Shown here: positions 1-5,144 of the stretch, piece after piece
Position numbering within the stretch: the first letter of the stretch is position 1
Layout: the number at the start of each line of letters is the position of its first letter
Assembly: GCA_023818995.1 (NCBI GenBank)
Contig: JAMWDA010000110.1
Span: 1-5,284, forward strand
Length of the DNA stretch: 5,284 nucleotides
Direction: 5' to 3'
From: Candidatus Omnitrophota bacterium
Lineage (GTDB): Bacteria > Omnitrophota > Gorgyraeia > Duberdicusellales > 4484-171
Notes under the pieces: generated by a model
Databases searched by the model: none
What the model was told of the DNA's origin: nothing
The model's input: the letters and a program-made list of their open reading frames with translations, nothing else
Program-made: the position numbers and the translations under genes

Positions 1-85
1 AATACAATAAACAAAGAGAGATTACTTTAGAAAAATTTCTTTCAAAAAGATGACATTTCTATTTTGCAAAAATCTTGACTTTTTA

Positions 86-95
86 TGTTGCAACA
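86..95. promoter_or_regulatory. 10-bp perfect palindrome upstream of the rpsT promoter
   Basis: TGTTGCAACA is its own reverse complement and ends 19 bases before the -35 box of the rpsT promoter. It could be an activator or repressor site, but nothing else in the window carries a second copy. A palindrome this short can occur by chance, so the regulatory role is only a suggestion. Confidence 0.25.
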
Positions 96-114
96 ACAAA
101 GGATAACAAAAACC

Positions 115-143
115 TTGACATAATCGGATTATTCTGATATAAA
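115..143 (+). promoter_or_regulatory. sigma70-type promoter of rpsT with extended -10
   Basis: The -35 box TTGACA (115-120) matches the consensus exactly. It is followed by a 17-bp spacer and the -10 box TATAAA (138-143), with TGA at 135-137 giving an extended -10. Transcription should start near 150, leaving a leader of about 33 nt before the rpsT ATG. A small dyad, TAATC-G-GATTA (121-131), sits in the spacer. The strength of the promoter fits a ribosomal protein gene. Confidence 0.85.
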
Positions 144-182
144 ATTGCTTTAATGTAAACTTATTATAAAAGGAGAAAAATT

Positions 183-497
183 ATGCCTCAAAGGAAATCC
201 GCTAAAGAAGATTTAAGAAAAAATCTAAAAAGAAGAAAGAGAAATCTACTTGTAAAGGAAGAGATTAAGAAAGTAATCAAATCTTTTAAAAAAGCCGTAG
301 AAAGTAATGAGCGGGAATCGGCAAAAAAATTATTAAATAATGTATATAAAGTTTTGGATAAAGCTTGTTCTAAGAAAATAATTCACAAAAACAAAGCTAA
401 TCGACAGAAAAGTAGATTGGCAAAAATTCTCAATAAACCTCTACAAAAGCCTATAGAAAATAAAGAACAACAACCCACCTCTCCTCTTAACCCTTAA
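183..497 (+). CDS. rpsT: 30S ribosomal protein S20
   Basis: S20 binds 16S rRNA early in assembly of the small ribosomal subunit. The 104-residue product is strongly basic and shows the family hallmarks: an N-terminal KSAKEDLRKNLKRRKRN stretch (5-21), a helical middle, and the C-terminal signature IIHKNKANRQKSRLAKILN (66-84). The start is fixed by a strong Shine-Dalgarno AAAGGAG (169-175) seven bases before ATG and by the normal S20 N-terminus. Bacterial S20 normally ends close to residue 84-88. Here about 20 further residues rich in Pro, Gln, Asn, Lys and Glu follow. The last 11 bp, including the stop, overlap the 3' end of holA on the other strand, so there is no space for a conventional terminator between the two genes. 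Identification is certain; any role of the tail is unknown. Confidence 0.97.
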   Translation: MPQRKSAKEDLRKNLKRRKRNLLVKEEIKKVIKSFKKAVESNERESAKKLLNNVYKVLDKACSKKIIHKNKANRQKSRLAKILNKPLQKPIENKEQQPTSPLNP

Positions 498-1176
498 TTT
501 TTAATATCTTTATTATCAATCTTTCTAAAGCTAAAAGAGGTTCTATTCTACCTTCTTTTAACGCCCTCTCTGTCTCCCAAATAACATTAAAAAACTTCTC
601 CTTTTCCCAAGGATCATTTATATAAGAAAATTCTCTACATATCGCACCAAGTATCTGCATGCCTAAAACTTCCGAATTCTTATTATCTTCAAATATCTTC
701 TCTATAGTATAAAAAGCTCCTTCAAGATTGTTTATTTTCAACATCCTCATAAATCTACTTATAGAAAAATTCTCTTCAAACGAACCTGTTTTAATAAGCT
801 GGGCATTTCTTAAGAGGTAGCCAAAGAAATTATCTTTAGTAAGATAATCTTTAAGGTAAAAATAATCAACTTCTATCTCAAAAATCAGGTAATTGTTACT
901 TACTAACTTATCTAAATTATTAAATAGGAAGTCTTTTAATTGTTTATTTAATTTATCTGCCTCTTTAAAAATAAAAACTCTGTTATCTATAAGAGGTAAA
1001 TTAAGAAGTGTCTCCTTTAGTTTATTTTCTTCAACATCTTTACTATAAATTACAATTGTATTAAAGGGAGAATATTTATCTCCCACCACTCTTAATTTAA
1101 TACTATCTAATACCCGTTTGCGATAAAAAAAATCTGCCCCTGTAATTAAGAAAACTCTCTTTTTAACATCTACCAT
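487..1176 (-). CDS. holA: DNA polymerase III delta subunit (HolA), short form
   Basis: HolA is the clamp-loader subunit that opens the beta sliding clamp for DNA replication. The start FLITGADFFYRKRVLDSIK (9-27) matches the opening of domain I ('GeE.fl...'). LNLPLIDNRVFIFKEADKL (58-76) matches the segment that contacts the clamp; L62-I63 sit where E. coli delta has L73-F74. After YLIFEIE (96-102) the protein passes within about 30-40 residues to a C-terminal collar-like part, FSISRFMRMLKINNLEGAF (137-155) and onward to AICREFSYI. At 229 residues it is about 100 shorter than the usual 330-340, and the missing portion corresponds mainly to domain II. Its start overlaps lptE by 7 bp with only a weak GAAGA upstream, suggesting coupled translation. 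The lptE-holA pairing is also found in E. coli, which supports the call. A diverged delta-like paralogue is the main alternative. Confidence 0.78.
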   Translation of the reverse strand: MVDVKKRVFLITGADFFYRKRVLDSIKLRVVGDKYSPFNTIVIYSKDVEENKLKETLLNLPLIDNRVFIFKEADKLNKQLKDFLFNNLDKLVSNNYLIFEIEVDYFYLKDYLTKDNFFGYLLRNAQLIKTGSFEENFSISRFMRMLKINNLEGAFYTIEKIFEDNKNSEVLGMQILGAICREFSYINDPWEKEKFFNVIWETERALKEGRIEPLLALERLIIKILKIKG

Positions 1177-1691
1177 TCTTCGATTAACATCTCAACTATT
1201 CTTCTCGCTGTATCCTCTACAAGGTCTAAACAAGCATTAGCTTCGCTTTTAGCTAAATTTCCTGAGAGGAAATAAGATGTCTCACCTACAATATTTTTTT
1301 CTTTTATAATATTATTTTGGGAATCAAACAGAACAATCTTAACATATAAACGTAATCTTTGCTCACTTACATCGTCTGTATCAGTATATCTTAAAGCCTC
1401 TTTCTCATAATTATTTATATAAGTCTCTAACCTTAAAACTCCCCCCTCGCCACTAACTACTTTAAGATGCCCATCTATATTGAATCTTGTAATTATGGCG
1501 TTGGTTAACTCTTTATCTAAAAGTAAAGGGTAAGGAGAATAAGAAGAGTAAGTTCTATCTTCTCTGGTAATATTTACATTATTAACCACAGGTTTTATAT
1601 ATATGCTCTTTCCTCTATATAAATACATCTGTGTAGTATAACCACAACTGATAAGTAGCAATAAAAACAACCAAATTAATTTTTTAATCAT
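1170..1691 (-). CDS. lptE: LptE-like LPS-assembly lipoprotein
   Basis: LptE is an outer-membrane lipoprotein that plugs the LptD barrel and helps place lipopolysaccharide in the outer leaflet. The 173-residue product begins with a basic and hydrophobic signal (KK then LIWLFLLLLI). It has a lipobox L13-I14-S15-C16 followed directly by GY, and 'CGY' is typical for LptE. SIYIKPVVNNV (29-39), LLDKELTNAIITRF (57-70) and the alternating RLRLYVKIVLFD segment (112-123) fit the family's strand-helix-strand plan, and the length is normal. The ATG overlaps the bamD stop as ATGA, and the TAG stop lies inside holA. The only Shine-Dalgarno-like sequence (AAAGAG, 10 bases upstream) is weak, so translation probably depends on coupling to bamD. 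Sequence identity to LptE is low by nature; the lipobox and the gene order carry much of the weight. Confidence 0.8.
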   Translation of the reverse strand: MIKKLIWLFLLLLISCGYTTQMYLYRGKSIYIKPVVNNVNITREDRTYSSYSPYPLLLDKELTNAIITRFNIDGHLKVVSGEGGVLRLETYINNYEKEALRYTDTDDVSEQRLRLYVKIVLFDSQNNIIKEKNIVGETSYFLSGNLAKSEANACLDLVEDTARRIVEMLIEEW

Positions 1692-2635
1692 TGTAATTTA
1701 CTCTTTAAATATTCTCTTCTCTCTTTAGCAACTTTAGCCCAAGAAGTATCAGGGTAATTTTCTATAACGATATTATAATATATATATGCGCTTGAGAACT
1801 TACGTTGTTTCTCGTAAAATTCAGCAGTATAAAATTTTTTACGTGCCTCCTTCTCCCTTAACATAGCTAATTCTTTTGTGGCCTCAGTTGATATCTCAGC
1901 TTCAGAATTTTTATGTATGATTTTTTCCAAATTGCTTATAGCCTCTTTGGCATCACTTATGTCGTAATCGGAACTTAAAGACATCTTAGAAATACATACA
2001 GCTAACTGATATTTGGCAGAATCAACCAATTCGTTTTGAGGATGATTATCCAAAAGCTTTTGAAAATAATCCTTTGCCTCATCGTAACGGGATAAACTCA
2101 TTAAAAATGTTCCCAATCTATATAAAGATTTTGCGGCAAACTCAGAAGCAGGTGATGTTTCGGCAATCTTTTTGAATATCTCTATGGAAGGGTAACCTTT
2201 TAACCAATCCATGGGCAACCCAAATACTTTTTTATCCTTAGTATCAATAAAAAACTCTCCTATATCATACTGAGATTTTATTGCTTCTTGAACTCTTGGA
2301 CTATTTGGGTAAGTAGTTATAAGTTTTTGATACTCCATAAAAGCCTGATAAGGTTGATTTAACTCTTCAAAACATTTACCTATATAAAATTGTGCTTCAG
2401 GAGCTTCCTTAGCATCGGGGTAATAAGTAATAATTTTTCTAAACTCTACTAAGGCGCGTTTATACATCTTATCAGAAAAATATCTCATCCCTCTCTCTAA
2501 ATGTAGAGAAGGTCCTCCGTAAGGAGTATAATTAGGATTTTTCCATTTACCTGTTTTCGGTGACCATATCCAAAAAGAGTAAACCGGTAAGGAAAAAAAC
2601 AAACCACTAATAATAATTAATAATATCTTTCGCAC
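1688..2635 (-). CDS. bamD: BamD/YfiO-family outer-membrane assembly protein with TPR repeats
   Basis: BamD is the TPR scaffold of the BAM complex, which inserts beta-barrel proteins into the outer membrane. The 315-residue product has a signal peptide (1-20, ending LPVYS) and then a FWIWSPKTGKW segment (21-31). TPR-like helix pairs follow at about 47-74 (ALVEFRKIITYYPD), 80-110 (AQFYIGKCFEELNQPYQAF), 167-199 (SLYRLGTFLMSLSRYDEA), 204-240 and 265-295. It is longer than the roughly 245 residues of E. coli BamD. There is no cysteine at the signal-peptide end, so it is not a lipoprotein in the usual way and should be cut by signal peptidase I after S20. The start is GTG (2635-2633). An in-frame TGA lies at 2650-2648 and no other start codon falls between, so this is the first possible start. 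No Shine-Dalgarno precedes it. A CpoB/YbgF-like or generic periplasmic TPR protein is the alternative. Confidence 0.82.
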   Translation of the reverse strand: MRKILLIIISGLFFSLPVYSFWIWSPKTGKWKNPNYTPYGGPSLHLERGMRYFSDKMYKRALVEFRKIITYYPDAKEAPEAQFYIGKCFEELNQPYQAFMEYQKLITTYPNSPRVQEAIKSQYDIGEFFIDTKDKKVFGLPMDWLKGYPSIEIFKKIAETSPASEFAAKSLYRLGTFLMSLSRYDEAKDYFQKLLDNHPQNELVDSAKYQLAVCISKMSLSSDYDISDAKEAISNLEKIIHKNSEAEISTEATKELAMLREKEARKKFYTAEFYEKQRKFSSAYIYYNIVIENYPDTSWAKVAKERREYLKSKLQ

Positions 2636-2638
2636 AGA

Positions 2639-2665
2639 AAAACTATATCAAATCTATATAGTTTT
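2639..2665. promoter_or_regulatory. 10-bp perfect inverted repeat over the bamD promoter (candidate operator)
   Basis: AAAACTATAT (2639-2648) and ATATAGTTTT (2656-2665) are exact reverse complements separated by 7 bp. The dyad covers the -10 box, the extended -10, the whole spacer and the last base of the -35 box of the minus-strand promoter. This position suits a repressor operator or a MerR-type spacer-binding activator. No regulator gene is in the window, and the arms are AT-rich, so chance cannot be excluded. Confidence 0.45.
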
Positions 2666-2670
2666 GTCAA
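2642..2670 (-). promoter_or_regulatory. sigma70-type promoter of bamD-lptE-holA, predicted leaderless start
   Basis: Read on the minus strand, TTGACA (2670-2665) is followed by a 17-bp spacer and TATAGT (2647-2642), with TGA at 2650-2648 as an extended -10. Only six bases separate the -10 box from the GTG of bamD. A start seven bases downstream of the -10 would therefore fall on the G of GTG at 2635. This agrees with the absence of a Shine-Dalgarno sequence and suggests a leaderless transcript. Confidence 0.8.
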
Positions 2671-2695
2671 ATTGTTAAATTTACGAAAAATTTAT

Positions 2696-2718
2696 TTATA
2701 AAAATTCCTTTTTTATAA
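2696..2718. other. all-AT hairpin in the bamD upstream region
   Basis: TTATAAAAA (2696-2704) and TTTTTATAA (2710-2718) are perfect reverse complements with a 5-base loop. On the minus strand it follows the glycosyltransferase remnant and precedes the bamD promoter. The stem has no G or C, so it is a poor intrinsic terminator. It may only reflect AT-rich spacer DNA. Confidence 0.25.
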
Positions 2719-2762
2719 TAACAATTCTCTTTACTTTAAGATAACGTATAATCTGATAAAGG

Positions 2763-2892
2763 CTATAAAAAAGCTACTACAAATTTTCGTTTAAACACTT
2801 TGGCTTCCTTCTCTTAAGCAATCTGTTCTATCTGTGCTCTCATCATCTACCACAATTATTTCATCTACCCAGCCAATCCACTACTTTTTAAG
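2763..2892 (-). pseudogene. decayed family-2 glycosyltransferase fragment (WaaE/KdtX-like)
   Basis: Minus-strand translation from 2880 gives WIGWVDEIIVVDDESTDRT before degenerating. This is the sugar-nucleotide-binding core of GT2 enzymes of the LPS-core type (usual pattern '..WvDEIiVVDsgStDgT..'). The first frame then runs to a TAA at 2793-2791. A second frame (2813-2763) supplies the expected continuation, KEAKVFKRKF, before a TAG. Between DRT and the AKVF motif there are 19 bases where about 24 would be expected, so an indel has shifted the frame. An in-frame TAG also sits just before the WIGW codons (2883-2881). The N-terminal 30-odd codons and the whole catalytic remainder are missing. 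The fragment begins directly beside the end repeat of the transposase unit, which suggests that insertion or a linked deletion destroyed the gene. It lies downstream of and co-oriented with a GT9 gene, as in glycan clusters. Confidence 0.75.
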
Positions 2893-2893
2893 C

Positions 2894-2930
2894 AAGTTTA
2901 CATTTGAGGTTCAACTTAATTTGTAAACTT
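2894..2930. repeat. end repeat A of the RAYT unit, with 9-bp inverted repeat
   Basis: AAGTTTACA (2894-2902) and TGTAAACTT (2922-2930) form a perfect 9-bp inverted repeat. Bases 2895-2927 match 3780-3812 in the same orientation at 31 of 33 positions. The central GTTCAAC is itself a small dyad. The transposase stop codon (2918-2916) lies inside the repeat. It is interpreted as the downstream terminal hairpin recognised by the HUH transposase. Confidence 0.75.
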
Positions 2931-3776
2931 ATATATTGTCTGACGACTTACACTTAAAATATTAGCCATCGCACTTATATTAAAACCTCGCATTTTTAGC
3001 TGATTAATTAAATAAATAGCCGCTTTCTTCTCCTCTATAGTATTTTTTCTTTTCTTTTTCTTAAATTCCTCTATCATCTCATCCCGTTCCAACTCATGGA
3101 AAATAAAACTTCCGTTGATTCGTTTGTTAAAGATATTTAATAAACTCTTAAATATCGATTTCGAAAAATCAATTACTACGCGAGGATTTTCTATTATATT
3201 CTTATAATCAATATTTGAATAGTTACTCATCATCTTTCTATAAATTTGAGATGCTCTTTCTATATTATTATCTATTATTCCCAAAATAAGATCATTTCTT
3301 ATAAAACTTTTAATTTTAGAGCAAACATATGTTTTTAAGGATGACCACTTATAATCTAAAGCGTTTTCTACTAATTTTGCCTTCTGAGGATTCATATGGA
3401 TATAGATTGAACTTCCAATAAGATGTACGTCATCTCTACATAAAAAGGCTCTATACACACCACAGAATACATGTCCCTTTCTTTGATATTTTAGATTAAA
3501 TCTTACCGCGTAGGAAGTATTTAAAGAATGCATTGCCTCCGAAAGATTAGGCAAATTAATCTTTAGAAGAAGATGATAATGGTTAGGCATCAAACAAAAA
3601 GCGAGTATATCTAATTTAAACTCTCGATACCAATCCTTTAATAAAGAAAGCATAGTTAAATAATCGTTATCTTCTACAAATAACTGTTCGCTTCCGGGAG
3701 AACGTTGAGTGATATGGTAAATCTCTCCTGCTTTAATAATTTTATCTCTGTATGAGTAGGATTCAAACTCTTCCAT
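2916..3776 (-). CDS. REP-associated tyrosine transposase (Y1/HUH family)
   Basis: Y1 transposases cut and rejoin single-stranded DNA at hairpin ends using one tyrosine and a His-hydrophobic-His metal site. This 286-residue product has GEIYHITQRSPGSEQLF (17-33), the HUH motif MPNHYHLLLK (63-72, H66/H68), GHVFCGVYRAFLC (101-113) and SSIYIHMNPQKAKLVENALDYKWSS (122-146). Y125 is the likely nucleophile. This order and spacing are typical of the RAYT (TnpA_REP) group. Residues 239-252 are very basic, and a C-terminal helix-turn-helix, ISAMANILSVSRQTIYKF (267-284), ends almost at the stop. The usual 'GhlFqgRYka' arginine is replaced here (GVYRA). No good Shine-Dalgarno precedes the ATG, which is 19 bp after the GT9 stop; transcription may be read-through from that gene. 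All key residues are present and the frame is intact, so the enzyme may be active. Confidence 0.93.
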   Translation of the reverse strand: MEEFESYSYRDKIIKAGEIYHITQRSPGSEQLFVEDNDYLTMLSLLKDWYREFKLDILAFCLMPNHYHLLLKINLPNLSEAMHSLNTSYAVRFNLKYQRKGHVFCGVYRAFLCRDDVHLIGSSIYIHMNPQKAKLVENALDYKWSSLKTYVCSKIKSFIRNDLILGIIDNNIERASQIYRKMMSNYSNIDYKNIIENPRVVIDFSKSIFKSLLNIFNKRINGSFIFHELERDEMIEEFKKKKRKNTIEEKKAAIYLINQLKMRGFNISAMANILSVSRQTIYKFTN

Positions 3777-3777
3777 G

Positions 3778-3821
3778 TTAGTTTACATTTAAGGTTCAAC
3801 TTGATTTGTAAAGTAAACTAA
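3778..3821. repeat. end repeat B of the RAYT unit, with 9-bp inverted repeat
   Basis: TTAGTTTAC (3778-3786) and GTAAACTAA (3813-3821) form a perfect 9-bp inverted repeat. An alternative inner pairing is TTTACA (3782-3787) with TGTAAA (3807-3812). The core 3780-3812 is a 31/33 match to repeat A in the same orientation. The repeat lies just upstream of the transposase ATG and also encodes the last eight residues and the TGA stop (3798-3796) of the GT9 gene. Confidence 0.75.
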
Positions 3822-4935
3822 TAATCGCTGAAAAAACCTCTTCTACCCCTATACTCCTTAGGCAATCTAAATTATATTGACAACTTGAAAATCTAAATTT
3901 TTTATAACAAGGTCTGCAGGTAAAGTCTTTCTTTATAACCCGATGGTTTTGATTCAAAGGATAGGGGCCATAAACTTTTTCATCTACTGGACCACATATA
4001 CAAACTGTTTTTATGCCTAAACCTACTCCCATATGTAAAGGGCCTGCATCATTACACACTAAAACATTTAATCTACTCAATAAAGCCAAAAACTTGTTTA
4101 AACTAAGCTGGCCAGCAGTATTTAAAATTTTCCCCTTTAATTTATCTTCTATTTTTTCACAAATTAATTTTTCATCAAAATTACCCAAGATAATTATTCT
4201 ACCAATATTTTTCTTTATGATACTTTCACATAGCGAAATAAAATTTTCTATCGGCCAATGTAGATAAAAAGCATCTCTTCCCCAACTAGCACCACCAGCA
4301 GGAGCTATTCCAATTAATAAATCATTTTCTCTTATATTATTATTTTTTAAAAATTCATCCACCCATAACTTTTCTTCCTCAGGGATAAAAATCTCCAATC
4401 TTGGGTTCTCAGGCAAAGGGAAATTTAGAAACTTCAAGATTATCAAATAATAATCTACTACATGTTTATCCTTATAGCCATCGATATCAATTTTTTCCGT
4501 TAAAAACCTATTCCTATTTTTATAATTAAAACCCAATCTTCTTCTAATACCACACAATTTACAAATTAAACTATACCGATAATCTAAAGAAAAATCAATT
4601 GCTAAATCAAATTTCTCTTTTTTTATTGTAAAAAATAAATCAAATGCTTTTTTTATTCCTTTAAACTTCCTATTTTCAAAAATTTTTTTTAAATCTCCTC
4701 TCGCTAAAGGAAAAATTCTATCTATAAAAGGGTTATTTATCAAAATAGGGCTTACTCTCTCGTTACACCAATAACCTAAAAATGTTTCTGGGGAGAATTC
4801 TTTAATCGCTCTTATTAATGGTGTAGTAAATAATACATCACCTATCCCAAAGGGATTAATGATCAAAATCTTATTAACCATCTTATTTACCTTTAGATTA
4901 TTTTTATAACATTTTATAAACAATGTTTCAAGCAT
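3796..4935 (-). CDS. family-9 glycosyltransferase (ADP-heptose:LPS heptosyltransferase-like)
   Basis: GT9 enzymes transfer heptose or related sugars from a nucleotide donor to the lipopolysaccharide core at the inner face of the cytoplasmic membrane. From the outer ATG the product has 379 residues: KILIINPFGIGDVLFTTPL (22-40) with the conserved Asp at D33, LDYRYSLICKLCGIRRRLGF (117-136), a second Rossmann half beginning IGIAPAGGASWG (208-219), NDAGPLHMGVGLGIKTVCICGP (295-316) and VYGPYP (321-326). A C-terminal Cys cluster follows (C340, C343, C352, C358) in the WaaF-like 'CRPCY...C...CL' pattern. Family members begin close to the KILI strand, so M19 (4881) is likely the core start. The outer ATG has an equally good ribosome site, so the longer limit is kept. 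The last residues (SLLYKSS) are encoded in the RAYT end repeat and may not be original. The acceptor sugar cannot be deduced. Confidence 0.9.
   Translation of the reverse strand: MLETLFIKCYKNNLKVNKMVNKILIINPFGIGDVLFTTPLIRAIKEFSPETFLGYWCNERVSPILINNPFIDRIFPLARGDLKKIFENRKFKGIKKAFDLFFTIKKEKFDLAIDFSLDYRYSLICKLCGIRRRLGFNYKNRNRFLTEKIDIDGYKDKHVVDYYLIILKFLNFPLPENPRLEIFIPEEEKLWVDEFLKNNNIRENDLLIGIAPAGGASWGRDAFYLHWPIENFISLCESIIKKNIGRIIILGNFDEKLICEKIEDKLKGKILNTAGQLSLNKFLALLSRLNVLVCNDAGPLHMGVGLGIKTVCICGPVDEKVYGPYPLNQNHRVIKKDFTCRPCYKKFRFSSCQYNLDCLRSIGVEEVFSAIISLLYKSS
4889..4894 (-). promoter_or_regulatory. ribosome binding site for the inner GT9 start (ATG 4881-4879)
   Basis: AAAGGT on the minus strand lies seven bases before the ATG whose product begins MVNKILIINPFGIGD. 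That is the normal N-terminus of the GT9 family, so this site supports the shorter, 361-residue protein. Confidence 0.55.
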
Positions 4936-4941
4936 TATTTA

Positions 4942-4948
4942 TCCTTTT
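4942..4948 (-). promoter_or_regulatory. ribosome binding site for the outer GT9 start (ATG 4935-4933)
   Basis: AAAAGGA on the minus strand lies six bases before the first ATG of the frame. An in-frame TAA just upstream (second codon before the ATG) makes this the earliest possible start. It would add 18 residues (MLETLFIKCYKNNLKVNK) to the family core. Confidence 0.5.
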
Positions 4949-5102
4949 AAAGATTTAAATTAAAATAAAGATGGTCATAATTAAAATCATTGGGAGAAAT
5001 AGCTTTTTAACCTTGAATACTTTAGGGTAATTTGTTGAGGAAGCTGAATTTAGTGCTTAAAATCGCACATCTCCTACTATAAAATTTAATGAGGACAATT
5101 AA

Positions 5103-5124
5103 CTTTCCTCTTCAGGAGGGAAAG
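5103..5124. other. hairpin CTTTCC / GGAAAG
   Basis: CTTTCC (5103-5108) pairs with GGAAAG (5119-5124), and TC/GA can extend the stem with one bulged G. No run of T follows on either strand, so it is not a standard terminator. A competing stem joins GGAG...AGGC (from 5115) with GCCT...CTCC (to 5148) around a 12-base loop. Confidence 0.35.
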
Positions 5125-5144
5125 GCTCAGTAACGGATGCCTCT

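Larger units (their letters stand above)
2894..3821 (-). mobile_element. RAYT / IS200-like unit: Y1 transposase between two palindromic repeats
   Basis: The 928-bp unit consists of a single-gene HUH transposase flanked by two directly oriented, hairpin-forming repeats (2894-2930 and 3778-3821). There are no long terminal inverted repeats and no visible target duplication, as expected for single-strand transposition by Y1 enzymes. Its left boundary abuts a broken GT2 gene and its right boundary carries the end of a GT9 gene. The exact cleavage points cannot be read from a single copy. It could be a domesticated REP-mobilising locus rather than an autonomous insertion sequence. Confidence 0.72.

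Noticed and set aside
3..53. Short open stretch at the left edge ending KFLSKR-stop on the plus strand
   Set aside because: Could be the tail of an upstream gene, but 16 codons with no recognisable motif are not enough to annotate.
75..107. Second rpsT promoter from TTGACT (75-80)
   Set aside because: The best -10-like sequence (GATAAC, 102-107) is 21 bp away, too far for sigma70.
487..520. Terminator between rpsT and holA
   Set aside because: The genes overlap and no GC-rich stem with a T-run is present in the shared region.
2894..3821. Two similar palindromic repeats as a CRISPR array
   Set aside because: Only two copies nearly 900 bp apart with a transposase gene between them; these are mobile-element ends, not an array.
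4013..4267. 84-codon plus-strand open frame
   Set aside because: It lies wholly inside the conserved GT9 gene on the other strand, has no ribosome site and encodes a low-complexity product, so it is a shadow frame.
5126..5136. CTCAGTAACGG, reminiscent of a 16S rRNA motif
   Set aside because: The flanking bases do not follow rRNA sequence or secondary structure, so the resemblance is coincidental.
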